Positions 1 to 15,980 are shown, counted from the first letter of the stretch. The stretch is DNA of 64,000 nt from Neocallimastix lanati (nom. inval.) (GCA_016946835.1 JACVTC010000142.1:333501-397500), one strand, 5' to 3'. Made by a program: numbers and translations. The notes: generated from the sequence alone by a model not told the origin.

Positions 1-33
1 CAACATTACAATATATATATATATGAATAAAAA

Positions 34-84
<51 letters not shown>

Positions 85-369
85 TTGTTGTTGTTGTTGC
101 TATTGTTAATGACTGAATAATAGTAATAAAATAATAAAATCTACATAAAGTTTTTTTTTTTTTTTTTGTTAATGATTGAATAATAGTAATAAAATAATAA
201 AACTACATAAAGTTTTTTTTTTTTTTTTTTTTAATAGATTTTAACCTGCATCATAGTAATTTTCGTGTTTAATATTTATATTTTATTACTAATAATAGAT
301 ATGGAGAAAATAAAAAAGTTATATAAAAACTATATATGGAAATATATATATATATTTATTTATTATTAG
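1..369. repeat. AT-rich flank with a 63-bp tandem duplication
   Basis: A poly-T run of more than 40 bases and a (GTT)n stretch are followed by two copies of a 63-bp unit, starting GTTAATGA at 105 and 168, each ending in its own poly-T run. The first gene's stop codon lies just beyond. No coding signal is seen. Confidence 0.7.
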
Positions 370-1534
370 TTATTTATATGTTCTGTAATAATTAGTTAAA
401 CTATCACTATTATTGTCAAAATTTTCAAAAGATGAAGGATTAAAAGAATTAATGTAATATTTATTAATTGGATTTGAATTAATAAAATTATCATTCATAA
501 AATCTTCATTATTCATTGTATCATAATTATTATTTAAATTCGTTTTTGGATTTAATTTATGTCTTCTAGAATTAAATAATAATGAATTTTTATTAGTAAT
601 AACATTAACCTTATTCTCAATTATTTTATTACTATTATTACTAGTACAGTTATTATTACTATTATTTTTAGTATTATTATTATTGCTATTACTATTGTTA
701 TCAGGCAAAGATAAATTTGTAAATGGTGATTTATTTCTTGTTAAATATTGTTGAGCTTGAATTTCTTTAGTGAGTTCACTTTGAATTTTTACAGATGATT
801 TGTTTATATTAGATGATGTTTTGTGATTAACTTTATCGTTTACATCATTAAATAGATCAGATGATAGAATAGATTTATCCAAAGAATTAAGATTTGAATT
901 TGGATTAGAATTATCACCAATTCCATATTTATTTCTCAAATTAGGGGGAATATATTTTTCTGCTGAAGGTACTTTAATTGGGGATGGAGTCTGTATCAAC
1001 TTTGAATTAGTAATTGAAGTTTTATTTGATTCTCTTGTAGTAATTACAGATTTTATTTCTTAAAATAAAATAAATAAAATAAAATAAAAATAAAATTATA
1101 ATTATAATAATCAAAATATAAATTAATGTTAATATAAAAATTAAGATCTATATAAAATTATGAAATAACTATGAAAAAAAAAAAAAAAAAATAAATAAAT
1201 AAATACCCTTTTTAAGAGAAAACTCCATTTTTGATTCGGTTTCTTTAATATTTTTATTATTACTTAATTCTAATTTTCTTGTATTATATTTAGTTGAATC
1301 ACTATCAATACTATTATTTTTATTATTTGAATACTCATTAAAATAACTATCTGGTGATATTGATTTATATTTTCCTTCCTTAATATTTTTTGGAGTAGGT
1401 GCTCGGTATTTTAAATTTTTAATATCAACTGTAAGATGAATTGGGGATGAAGTAGTTGAATTATAATTTGTTATAATTTCTTTTATTTAAAATATATAGT
1501 ATAAAAGTTTAGCATGATTAGTAATTAATTATTA

Positions 1535-1576
<42 letters not shown>

Positions 1577-4073
1577 TATAATAATAGTAATAATATTGAA
1601 AGAAAAATATTTGTTACCTTTTTTATCGTTTAATTCATTTTCTTCACAATTATTATTATATTTATTTTTATTAGAACTATTATATTTATTATTTTTATAA
1701 TTCGGTTTATTAGTGCTTTTATTCCAATCATTAATTTCATTAGATTTTCTATTACTATGTACATCATTAAAAAAGCTTTTTGTTGGTAATGAATGAGATA
1801 AATTTTCATCATCATTTTTATTATAATTACTATCATCAATTAATTTTACATTGTCATTTTCCATTTTATCGGAATATGGTGGAATTGGAGGCCTATATTT
1901 CGGAATTTCTATTTTTATTTAGTTAGTAAAATATAATAAAATTTGATTAAATTAATTTTTTAATATTATGAAAACAACAACAACAACAACAACAATAATA
2001 ATAATAATAATAATTAATAAAAATTATTAGTTATAAAATAATACTCTTATTGTTTATGGAATATTAAAATAAAATAAAATAAAAAAAAAACTTTTATCTT
2101 TTATATATATATATATATTAATTATAATAATTTTAAATTATTTTACCATTTTTCTCTTTATCAAAACTCTTATGAATTCTTAAGTTTTCCATTTTATTTG
2201 TAATTTCTTCTTCGTTATTAAATTGATTATTATACCTTTCTTTTTCAATATCATATTTACGATCATATCTACTTGATTTAATGTCCACTGAATTCTTAGT
2301 TGGAGATGACCCACTTGAGGTACTATCTTGATTGTTTTTCTTATTTTGAAAGTATTTGCCATTTCTTGATTTATTATCATTACAAGAATAAGAATGATAT
2401 TCCATTGATGTATATAATTTATTATTATAACTATTATTATAATTCTTTCCATTCCAATTTGAATTATCTCTATAATTTCTTTCTAAATTCAAACCTTCAA
2501 TATATGAATTGGTATATTGATACTGATAATGATGTTCATTATTTTTATCATGATTTTCTATACTATTATTCATTGATAATCTTTTAGTGTTATTCACAAA
2601 TTTATTTCTTGTACCTGATTTATCATTGGAAAAATTATTGTAATTATTGTTATTCAATGATTTTGAATAATTATTTGTACTAAATTTTCTTGGACTATTT
2701 ATTGTTTCTTTTTGATTTGAAATGACACCATTACATATAGTATTTGATCTAGAATGTTTGTTTTGTCCTGTGATACTAACATTACTTTCATTTTCAGGTA
2801 TAAACATCAATTCACTATTATTAGTAGCACTACATCCTGTTTCATCATTACTATAAACACCTTTTTTATTCATATTTATTGGTGAAGTACTTGAATGATA
2901 TTGTGAATTAATATGTGAATAATTTCGAAGAGATGAAAATGTTCCTTCCCTTTCCCTTCTAGATGCTAATGAATGTGGCGATGGTGAAATTGAAAAACTA
3001 TTATTTCTTGAATTATATGAGTTACTATATTGTACTGATGAATTTGCTCCTTTTGAAAAGTAAATTGGTTTTGATGAGTTCCAACCAGGGTTAGGGGGAT
3101 TATCTTCGTAATGATAACATCTATCTCTTTCCATACGTCCTGGACTATTAAAATGAAAAGATCTAGGCATTGAATTAGTCATATTTAATGGAGACAAATA
3201 ATTTCCTTTATTATTTTCCAATAATGTATCAAAATTACTATTATTATTACTATTATTAAAATTTGTATCATAATATTTGGGTGAATTAAATTCACTTAGA
3301 CTAACATTACCATTTTTATAATCCTGATCATTATTTTGATTGTAATTACCACTACTACTGTAATAATTTTTGTTATTTGGTGTTTTTGGGGGCTTCATGA
3401 ATTCATCATCAGATTTTCTTTTCTTTTGCTCTTGTGATTGTTCAATTAAGAATTGAATTAATTTATTTTTCATTTCCTCACCTAAAGAAGATCTAAATTC
3501 CGGTGTTGAATTTGCAATATCAGAGCATTTTATAAAAACAACAACAATTTTTATTTTTTTACAAATGCGTTTTATTTCTTCTATGTATTCTTTATCACTT
3601 TCATTTGGAATTACACATAATATCAATTGAGGCTTATCAACACTTTCACTAAAAAGATTATTGACTTCTGCTTGATGACTAATTTGCTTTGTAATAGCGG
3701 TTAACAGAAAAGGAATAGTGGAAACACCATCTTCCATAGAGGACCAATGAATATCAACACCTCTATCTCTAATAATCATACATTCAACGTCATTACATAG
3801 ATCGTCAATGAAGTTTCGAATGGTACAAGAAAAAGGTACATTTGGACCTAATAAAAGAACTGCCCATTGTAATAATTCGGGAAATTTTAAAAAAGCATTA
3901 TATATTTTTGATCTTATTGGTTCACCATTGTAAAAATTTTTTCTATAAGTACTAAATTCATTATCCGAATGTGGTGAACTATTATTAACTTCTTTTGAAT
4001 TTGCTTTATCTATTGCAACTAAAAAACGCTCTGCGTCATCCTGTTGAAATATTTCATAAGAACTTGGTATCAT
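370..4073 (-). CDS. Argonaute MID-like domain protein with long disordered, exon-duplicated tail (4 exons)
   Basis: Spliced model on the minus strand: exons 4073-2147, 1908-1618, 1479-1207 and 1058-370. All introns are GT..AG and phase 1, giving 1059 aa. The start is the first ATG of the open frame; upstream is poly-T. Residues about 66-186 resemble the L2/MID segment of Argonaute: a WAVLLL strand, RNFIDDLC, a QLILCVIP strand, then YIEEIKRIC. Argonaute MID domains bind the guide 5' phosphate with a Tyr and Lys in that last helix. Here Tyr163 and Lys168 are present but one residue further apart, and the later Gln is not evident. No PAZ or PIWI region follows. A KKRK cluster (217-220) could be a nuclear signal. 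Residues 225-1059 are Asn/Ser-rich and disordered. Exons 2-4 each begin Glu-Ile and repeat a KY-x-x-P motif (Tyr647, 764, 866) and an F-N-(D/E) motif. Exon structure is certain enough; the MID call is inference. Confidence 0.72.
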
Positions 4074-4189
4074 TTTTACCTTCTTTTAATTTTTAAAAAT
4101 TATTTCTTAATTTTTTTTATTATTTTATATTAACACTATAATTAATTACTATAAATGTCATTTATTTTATAAACTTTGTTTTAATATTT

Positions 4190-4222
<33 letters not shown>

Positions 4223-7200
4223 TCTATTTTTATTTTTATTTTTATTTCTTTATCTTTTCTTAATTTTATTTTTATTATTTTTATTATTTTTTATTATTAT
4301 TATTTTTTCTACACTTTTTTATTATTAATTTTATTTCTTTTATTTTTACTTATTTATTTATTATATTAATTTTTACTTATTAAAACTATTAACTTTTTTT
4401 CTTTTGTTATTTATTTTAAAATATATGTATGTGCTTTATGTGAAGGTGATATTTATATTTTTTATTCTCTTTACTTATTTTTCCCTTCTTATATATATTA
4501 CTTATTTTGCTATTTTATATTTTTTAATTTTATTTAAATAAATCGAGTTTATTAAATTAAATATAAATTAGCTAATAGTAATTATTTTTCTTTAAATTGT
4601 TTATATGGTTACATAAATAACATTATAATAATGATAATGTTTTCAAATTATATATAAGTTTCTATTTTAAAATAAATAAATTTTAAAACAGAAGAATACT
4701 TAATTATTATTGCTATTATTACTATATATTGTTTTCTTTCTTATCTTTCTTTTCTCTCTTGTATTTTATTTTATTTTTTTTTTTTTTTTTTTTTTTTTAA
4801 CTTAATAATTTATGAATATGAATATATTATATAAAACTTTATACATATAATAAATTTGTTAAATTATAAATTTTATAAAACTTATATTTGAATATATATG
4901 TATTAATAAATTTTTTATTATTATATAAAATATTCTTACTTTCAAAAAAAATATGAATCCTTATCAAAAACATCAAATATAAACTACTTTAAAAACTTTT
5001 ATAAAAAATTGTATATAGCTTTAGCAAAATAAAATTAAAAAAAAAAAAACGTGGTTGTAGAATAAGAAAAGGGCAAAGAGAAAAAGGAAAAAATTAAATT
5101 AAAAAAAAAAGAAAAAAATAAAAATAAAAAATTAAAATAAAAAAAAAAAAAGAAAAAGAAAAAGAAAAACAAGAAAAGAAAAAATAGGCAACTAATAAAT
5201 TAATAATATCAATAATAATATATATATAATAATAATAATATATTTTAATTCTTATTACTTAATTTATTAAATAATTTTTCTTTAATTTAAAATATATAAA
5301 ATATTATTTAAATTAATTTATTATTATTTTATATTATTGCTTATTTTAGTACTATTGATAAACCATAATTTCATAAAGTATTAATTTAAATAATAATATT
5401 ATCTATTATGAAACAATAAATATATATATTAATTAATAGGTTATTTACTTAACTTTTATTATAGCAAAAGAAATCAATTTATTCTGTTTTTATTTAGAAA
5501 TAAATATTATATATCATTATTTAAAAAAAATTATTTGCTATAATAAAAAAAATTTCTTTGATTTGACAATTCTTTTTTGTTTTCTTCTTTTTCTCTTATT
5601 TTATTGATTTTATTATTATTAATAGTTAATATTTATATATAAATAGGTTTAAATAATATATTAAATAAACTAAAATAGACAATAATTTTTGAATTTTATT
5701 TGTAGTTATTACTTTACTTTATAATAAAATAAGAAAAGATAACTTGCATTTTTTTAATATATTGTTCTTTACTCAGAAATATTTTTTTTTTTTTTTTTTC
5801 TTTACTATACTTCAATATTAAATAATTATAAATAAAAAAAATTCTATTATTTTATAAAAAATTGTATTATTTTCTATTATTGTTTTATGTAGTATATTTA
5901 GTAATTATTTAATATATTTATGATACTTAAGTTATTGAGGTAATTATTTATAACGTTTATATGTGTTCATTAATAATAATAATAAAATATTATTTTATTT
6001 TTTTTATCTTAATTACATATTATATATTATTTGTAATTTATAAAATTTTAATAATTTAATAATCAAAAGAATTGTAAAAAAATATATATTTATTACTTTT
6101 TGAATTATTAGATTTTTGAAATTACAAAAGTTAAGATTTAATTATATAAAATTAAATATTAAATTATTATGAAACGATAATCGTTTTATTATTATTATTA
6201 TTTATCTTAATAATAATTATGATTAATACATAGTTTATATATATATATATATTTATTTATAAAAAAAAAAAAAAAAGACTTATTATTATTATTATTATTA
6301 TTTCTTCAAAATTTTTTTTGCATTATCTATTATTTTATTATTGTTAATTTTAAGTTTTCTTTTAAAATTTTTTTAAAGAAAGAAACAAGGAAAAAAAAAT
6401 AAAATTCATCTTTATATATATATTTAATAATAAATAAATAAATTAATAAATTAATAAATAATAAAATAAATATATATAAAACTTTATAATAAAAATTAAT
6501 AAATAAATGAATAATAAAACATAAATTTTTATTTGAGTAAAGTTAAAATTATTTTTTTAATTTAAAAATTCAAAATAATGAAAATATAAAATATTAAAAT
6601 TTTATAATATATTTATATTATATTCTTGATAATTAAATTTCATTTAATTTGGTATATTAGCATTAATTAAAATAAAAAAAATTTTTTTTTAAATCCATAA
6701 AATTCAAATATTTAGTTTTCACTGTAATATCATTAAATCATTTAAAACAAATACAAATAAATATATAAATAACATTTATAAAGCTAATATTTATTTTCTT
6801 TTCCTTTAATTTTATTAATATTATACTTATTTTTTTGGATAAATATATACTTGTTTATTAAGATTTCAAAACGAAATATAGACAAAATGTAATATTTTCA
6901 AATGTAATATTTGTGGCTTAAATATCAATACAGTTTATAGTATTAAAATTTAAATTAATAATGAAAAAAAAATAATTCATTTTTTAGTGGTTCGTCATTT
7001 TTTAATCATTTCCATCCATATGATCTTTTAAAGTTTATAAAACTTTATTTATTATTGTTTTCAAATTTGTTCATACGATTAATACTATATTTTAAATTTT
7101 ATTAATTTATTACATATCCTTATTCATATCCTTATTATATCTTATTTTGTTAATATTAATAATAAAGAATTATTTTAATTTAATTTTTTTTTTTTTATTA

Positions 7201-7691
7201 TAAAGAAGTGAGCCCAAAAGAAAAATATAATAGTTATATTTATTACTTATGATAAATTAATAATAAATATTAATATTAAATAAGATAAAAATCATTAATT
7301 ATACTACTTAAATGATAAATATATAGATAACGATGATTATGATTATACTATACTATAAGAGAATAAATAGAATTAAAGATAATTAAAAAATGCTATTATG
7401 GAAAAAAGTCTTTTTAAATTAATGATCTAATGATTTTTTAAAACAATTAATCAATATATAGAACATAAAAAACATTAATTACCACATTTGAAATACGAAG
7501 TTTTATTGGACAATAATTATAATTAATTTCTAATTTAATTATCTATAAATAAGGAGAATTTAATAATCAAAGAACATATGTGGCGTAGTAAAATTTATAT
7601 AAATTTTTATATTTTTTTACTTTTCTTTTTACTTTTTTATTTAATAAAATGCCATATAAAAAAAATTAATAATAATTTTTATTTTATATTT

Positions 7692-7722
<31 letters not shown>

Positions 7723-7756
7723 TTCTTCTAAATAATTATTACTAAATAAATATATA
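4074..7756. other. AT-rich intergenic region
   Basis: About 3.7 kb between the divergently oriented MID-like gene and the ACBD6-type gene. It contains poly-T and poly-A tracts (about 4191-4220, 4771-4798, 5038-5160) and simple ATT repeats. Both strands are dense in stops and no exon-like stretch is seen. It presumably holds both promoters, but no motif stands out. Confidence 0.6.
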
Positions 7757-8251
7757 ATGTTAATGAATATGAACCTTAAAGACAAATTTGAAGCTGCTTC
7801 AAACTATATAAAATCTCAAAAAGAATTTATAATAGATAGTGATACCCAATTAAAAGTAGAATTTTAAATTTTAATAAAAATAATTTAAGCAAAAAAGTTA
7901 AAATGATTAATTATAAAATTTAATAATTTCAAAATATATTATATAGTTCTATGGATATTATAAAATTATAACAGTGGGTAATTGTGACACCAAAAGACCA
8001 GGAATGTTTGATTTTGTTAATAGGGCAAAAGTAAAAAATATATAAATAAATAAATAAATAAATAAAAATCAACACTATTATATATCATAAATTTAAAAAT
8101 AAACATTAATGTATTTAAAAAAATTTGAATTTCATACCTTATTATATTTTATAAAGTGGGATAGTTGGAATTCAATGAATGGCATGACTAAAGGTTTTTT
8201 TTTATTATCTTTTTTTCTTATTTTCTTATTTATTTTTATTTTTTATTATAT

Positions 8252-8282
<31 letters not shown>

Positions 8283-9293
8283 GTAATATACAATAAAAAA
8301 ATATATTCTTATTTGTCATTAAATAATTAATTAGAAGAAGCTATGAAAAATTATATAGATCTTGTAATTGAAAAAACTGGATGGGATATAAATAAAGTAA
8401 TTATTTAAAAAATCTATAAATATTATTTATTTAAATTTATCACTGCTCTCAATAAAATCTAAAGTAAATTAGAAAGTAGCATTATAATGAAAATTAAAAA
8501 TCTTTTATAAATATGCAGATTCCAGAAGAAGAGAATAGGGAAAATTCAAAAAGTGGAATTTCAATGGGTAATGCAGTTAGTACTTTAAAAGACGAAACAG
8601 GAAATGATAATTTAATGTAATATATTATTAAAATATATAATAATAATAATTATAATAATAATAATAATAATAATAATTAATTAATTAATTAAATATTTAA
8701 AAAATTTTTTTTTTCTTTACAAAAAATTTTTAAAAATAGTGAAGATAATGAGAGTAATGAAATATTTTTTTTATCTTCAGAAGGAAATATTGAAAAAGTT
8801 AAAGAACTTATTTTGAAACAACCAAATTTAATTAATAAAAAAGATGAGAATGTAAATAAATTAACAAATTTTATTTATTTTCTTTAATATAAAGTAGTAA
8901 TTTTAAATCTTCAAATTCATTAATATCTATATATATATTTATTATAAAGGGCCTTTCATTATTACATTGGGCATGTGATAGAGGACAAATGAATATGATT
9001 CAATTTTTAATTGATCAAGGAATTAATATAAATGAAAAGGTAAAGGAGTTATATTAGTAAATAAACACAATTTTTATTTAATAATAATATCTATGTGTTA
9101 TTAATTGTAGGATAATGAAGGAGAAACACCATTAAGTTATTCATTATTATGTGAGAATTATGATATTTCGAAATATTTAATTTCAAATGGTGCTGATATC
9201 ACTCTTACCAATAATGAAGGTGAAAATCCATTAGCCGATGTTGATAATGAAGAATTTAATGAATGGTTAAAGAATTTCCACAATAAAAATTAA
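7757..9293 (+). CDS. Acyl-CoA-binding domain protein with ankyrin repeats (ACBD6 type), 8 exons
   Basis: Exons 7757-7855, 7947-8030, 8157-8193, 8335-8396, 8519-8616, 8740-8851, 8950-9039 and 9111-9293 join in frame through GT..AG introns to give 254 aa. Residues about 7-92 form an acyl-CoA-binding domain, with the FYGYYK signature, RPGMFDF, a KWDSWN helix and an EEAMKNYIDLV helix. The ligand-contacting Tyr and Lys positions of the family (about Tyr38, Lys39, Lys61, Tyr80) are present. A linker leads to about three ankyrin repeats (residues 130-245; LLHWACDRGQ, ETPLSYSLLC, GADITLTNNEG). Domain order and length match ACBD6, which binds long-chain acyl-CoA and in animals supports protein N-myristoylation; that role here is inferred from the family. 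No transmembrane segment is seen, so it is probably cytosolic. Confidence 0.9.
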
Positions 9294-9473
9294 AAATTAA
9301 TACATCAACAAATAATAATAATAATATATATATATTTATATCTAAATTATTTCAAATATAAAGATAAATTCAAATAAAAATTTTTTCATAATTGTATATT
9401 TAGTATTATTGTCTTAAATGTATATATATATTTTTTATATAAAATACTAATTATAAATGGAGTATTTAAAAGG
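9294..9473. other. AT-rich 3' flank of the ACBD6-type gene
   Basis: Short ATA and TA repeats, probably 3' untranslated region. No gene is seen. Confidence 0.5.
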
Positions 9474-9857
9474 TTATTTTTATTTTTATTTTTATTTTTA
9501 TTTTTATTTTTATTTTTATTTTTATTTTTATTTTTATTTTTATTTTTATTTTTATTTTTATTTTTATTTTTATTTTTATTTTTATTTTTATTTTTATTTT
9601 TATTTTTATTTTTATTTTTATTTTTATTTTTATTTTTATTTTTATTTTTATTTTTATTTTTATTTTTATTTTTATTTTTATTTTTATTTTTATTTTTATT
9701 TTTATTTTTATTTTTATTTTTATTTTTATTTTTATTTTTATTTTTATTTTTATTTTTATTTTTATTTTTATTTTTATTTTTATTTTTATTTTTATTTTTA
9801 TTTTTATTTTTATTTTTATTTTTATTTTTATTTTTATTTTTATTTTTATTTTTATTT
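9474..9857. repeat. (TTTTTA)n hexanucleotide microsatellite, about 64 copies
   Basis: Almost 390 bases of an apparently perfect TTTTTA hexamer. It produces artificial open frames on both strands (Phe-Tyr repeats on plus, Lys-Ile repeats on minus) because the hexamer has no stop in those frames. I do not consider these genes. It lies between the convergent 3' ends of the ACBD6-type and MAP kinase genes. Confidence 0.95.
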
Positions 9858-10166
9858 TTTTTAAACTGTTCGTTTTCTTATCACTGATTATATATATATA
9901 TAGTTTTAATTTAATTATTAACACATGTGTTTCGCTTTCTTTTTATTGTTTATTATTATTATTTTTCAAAATTTATTATTTTTTAATAAATTATATTGAT
10001 ACTTTTTTTTTTTTTTTTTTTGTAATTTTATAAAAAGATATAAATATCTATTTATAATTAATTATATATAAAATAAAAATATGTAAAGTCACATTAATAT
10101 TATATATATGTATATTTATTGAAATATTAATAATTAAATATTAAAATTATTATATTTTATTTATCC

Positions 10167-10198
<32 letters not shown>

Positions 10199-10370
10199 TT
10201 ATTGTTATACTTTACTAAATGACTTTTAATTATTATTATATATTATTATTATTATTATTATATTATTATTATATTATTATTATTATTATATGTATATATT
10301 ATATATTTTTTTCATTTCATTTTTTTGTTTTATTCAATATAAACTATTTATATATGGGCATAATTTATTT
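9858..10370. other. AT-rich convergent intergenic region
   Basis: Poly-T and ATT/TAT simple repeats, including a poly-T run directly followed by poly-A at about 10,170-10,198. No coding signal. It separates the 3' ends of two convergent genes. Confidence 0.55.
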
Positions 10371-12779
<2,409 letters not shown>

Positions 12780-13846
12780 CTTTTATAATATTATATTGGA
12801 ATTTTTATATTTTTAAAATAATTAATATGAATTATAAAATATTTTCAATTAAAATATATATTAAATAGTAATTAGAGAGGAAAGTATAATATCGTTTATT
12901 ATCTTATTTTTTATATAATTTTTATTTATTATAAAAAAATAATTAATATAATGGGATATTTAATAAATTATTTTAATTTTTATTAAAATTTTTAATATTG
13001 CTGAAATCATATCTATAACATTTAAAAAATTTATAAATAAATAAGAACCTAAAAACCAAATAACCAGAAAAAACTAAACGAAACAAAACAAAATAAAAAA
13101 AAGCTTAGTAATTAAAAATTAGATAAATACAATAAATAAACAAATAAAAAATATTATTATATCCTTTCAATAACTTTCATTACTTATTTACATAATTTAT
13201 TATTATTATGTTCAAATGGTCAATAATTTGGATTTAATTTATTATAATAAAATAATAATAATAAAAAAAAATTCAAATGAAAAATAACTATATTATAATA
13301 TATATAAATAATTATATCCTTTAATATTTTTTTTATTCTTTATAATTTTTTTTTTTTGTTTATATTTATTATTTTTTTTGTCTTCGTTTTTATTTTTTTA
13401 TTTTTATTTTTATTTTTATTTTTTACTTTTGTTTTTGTTATTATTATTATCTTGTTTGCTTTATCAGGATTAATTTTATTATAGTATGAATTTCTTTTAT
13501 TATTTAATAAAAAAAAATTACCCTTGTATTTATTATATTATTTTTTATTATCGTCTTTTGAATGAATAGAGAATAATTGTATAATATAATAAATAAAAAA
13601 ATATATTATTAAATGTTGTTTTATTCTAAATATTAATTAAAATAATGTGAATAAATTAATAATAAATAAATAAAAATAATAAATTAAGATTGTTATTGTA
13701 TTAAAATGAATTTTTTTATATGAAAAATAAATTATATACGTTCTTTCAAATTGTTCTTATTTTCTTAGTAATATTTTTTTTATTCTCAAATTGCCTAATT
13801 ATGATAATTCTTTAATATTAAAAAATTAAACCAAATATTAAATAAA

Positions 13847-13902
<56 letters not shown>

Positions 13903-14214
13903 TATAAATATAAAAATCAAAAAATGTTAATGAAAGATTTAATTATATTTTTATTTAAAAAATTTATTATTATTTATTAAGAGTAAATAATAAATATTTA
14001 TTAAAACAATATAAAAAATATATATTATAATTATATATTATACATAATTAATATTAATACGCCACATCACGCCACATTATCAATACATTAGTTATTTGAT
14101 AGTTTGTTAATAGAAATTATTTATTACATTTTATTAAATGTTATTTTTTTTTAATATTCATTAAATAATACCCATATTAATTATAATAATCAATATTGAA
14201 ATTGCGAGATCTTA
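12780..14214. other. AT-rich upstream region of the MAP kinase gene
   Basis: Stops in all frames. Contains T-rich tracts (13,329-13,436) and an (AAT)n array near 13,850-13,898. It probably includes the MAP kinase promoter, but no distinct site is recognisable. Confidence 0.5.
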
Positions 14215-14497
14215 ATTACATTATTAATAGATTAAGAGTCTTACTTACCTAACGAATTATAAAAAATAAAAATGGAAAAAATAAAATAGAAAAATCTTTT
14301 TACAAATTTAATTATAAAAGAAATAATTAAAAATTTACTGAAATTAGATTTCAAAATTACATTATTAATAGATTAAGAGTCTTACTTACCTAACGAATTA
14401 TAAAAAATAAAAATGGAAAAAATAAAATAGAAAAATCTTTTTACAAATTTAATTATAAAAGAAATAATTGAAAATTTACTGAAATTAGATTTCAAAA
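14215..14497. repeat. 141-bp tandem duplication
   Basis: Two nearly identical units (14,215-14,355 and 14,356-14,496), each with GATTAAGAGTCTTACTTACC near its start. I saw only one substitution (AATTAAAAAT versus AATTGAAAAT), so the duplication looks recent. No open frame spans it. A diverged AAATTAAGAGTCT recurs at about 15,602. Confidence 0.85.
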
Positions 14498-14689
14498 TTA
14501 AATTTTCTCATTTAAATTTTTAAAAATTAATTAAATTCCAATATTTCAAAAAGGTAAATGACAAATTTAAAAACTTAGAAAAATATGAAAAAGCAACAAT
14601 TTAAAAAAATATTGACTATGAAAGTGAAGAATAAGTAATATTTTAAGGAATGGAAAGAATTAGAATATATTTCATTCTTAATTTTTATA

Positions 14690-14791
14690 ATGTAATTTTT
14701 TTTTTATGTTTTATGTTTTATGTTTTATTCTTTTTTATTATTTATTAATTATTAATTATTATTTTTTTTATTATTTATTACTTATTATTTT

Positions 14792-14824
<33 letters not shown>

Positions 14825-15345
14825 CATTTTTACTTTTTATTTTTTTACTTTTTTATTTTTTATTTTTTAATTTTTAATTTTTATTTTTTATTCTTTATTT
14901 TTTTACTTTTTACTTTTTATTTTTTTACTTTTTACTTTTACTGTTTTATTTTTTTATTTTTTATCCTTTTTTTATTATTTATTATTTATTATTTATTATT
15001 TATTATTTATTTATTTTTTTTATTTTTTTATTTATTATTTTTTTATTTTTTATTTTTTATGTTTTATGTTTTATTTTTATTTTTATCCTTTTATTATTTT
15101 TTTTTTTATTTTTTACTTTTTATTTTTTATTTTTTATTTTTTATTTTTTATTTTTTTACTTTTTTTACCTATTTATTCTTTATTTTTTTTACTTTTTTAT
15201 GTTTTATTTTTTTATTTTTTTATTTTTTATGTTTTATTTTTTATTTATCCTATTTTATTTTTTATGTTTTATTTTTTATGTTTTATTTTTTATGTTTTAT
15301 TATTTATGTTTTATTTTTTATGTTTTATTTTTTATGTTAAATAGC
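14690..15345. repeat. T-rich low-complexity tract (TTTTTAT / TATGTTTTATTTTT units)
   Basis: About 650 bases of T with interspersed A and occasional G or C, ending in about eight copies of a 15-base ATGTTTTATTTTTT-like unit. Plus-strand frames rich in Phe, Tyr and Leu are by-products of composition. No promoter or gene is supported. Confidence 0.8.
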
Positions 15346-15427
15346 ACTGCTATATGTTTAATACATTGTATATTATACTATATTATTAAGTGTAAAATAT
15401 TTTTATTCGATAGTATAATGTAGTGTA

Positions 15428-15719
15428 ACGTTAAATGTTAACAATAATTTTAGACGATTATTAAAAAAAATGACCATAAATAACATGTAATGACATATTC
15501 TTAAATAAAAAGGTCTTTCTAAATCTAAAAGCAATAAAATAAATAAATGAGTACATAATAAAATATAAATAGAATTTCTGATTTAAGTGTTATATTTAAT
15601 AAATTAAGAGTCTCAATGACTTAATAATTCATTAACATATGTTAATATCAAAATTCAATATATTAAATGTTAATAATTTATTAAATACTAAAACAAAGAA
15701 ATATTAGTAGTCCATCAAA
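15428..15719. other. AT-rich leader upstream of the Copia-like gag fragment
   Basis: Untranslated sequence leading to the gag-like start. It could be the tail of a Ty1/Copia LTR and leader, but I found no second copy in the window to prove this. Confidence 0.3.
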
Positions 15720-15980
15720 ATGACTAAATCAGAAAATTCAACAAAGACAGTAAAGACAACAAATACATCAAGCACAATAATGAATGACGCTCCTGTTGAA
15801 GTAGAACCAAATATTCAAACAAATACAATTAATAAATTTCATATTCAAAACTTTAAAATTACAAATGAAAACTTTCAGAAATGGTGTTCAAATTTGAAAT
15901 TATTCCTTGATTCTGAAGAATCAGGTGATTATATATTAAAAAATATTAAAGATATAAACAACAATAAAAAGCATTTATAA
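15720..15980 (+). pseudogene. Truncated Ty1/Copia-type gag N-terminus
   Basis: 86 codons beginning ATG. A Ser/Thr/Asn-rich start is followed by a segment reading FQKWCSNLKLFLDSEES, like the start of the Copia gag domain in which a conserved Trp follows an F-x-x-W motif. The frame ends in a TAA 20 bases before the inverted A LTR begins, so the rest of the polyprotein is missing. No zinc knuckle, integrase or reverse transcriptase of this type is seen nearby. The family assignment rests on a short segment and is tentative. Confidence 0.45.

Noticed and set aside
2300-2587. Plus-strand Tyr/Asn-rich frame over the first gene
   Set aside because: Antisense shadow of the Asn/Tyr-rich exon on the minus strand.
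9457-9924. Long open frames (Phe-Tyr and Lys-Ile repeats) on both strands
   Set aside because: They are produced by the (TTTTTA)n array, which lacks stops in these frames.
15059-15423. Overlapping Phe/Leu/Tyr-rich frames resembling membrane proteins
   Set aside because: Composition artefact of T-rich repeats; three overlapping frames all open and no conserved motif.
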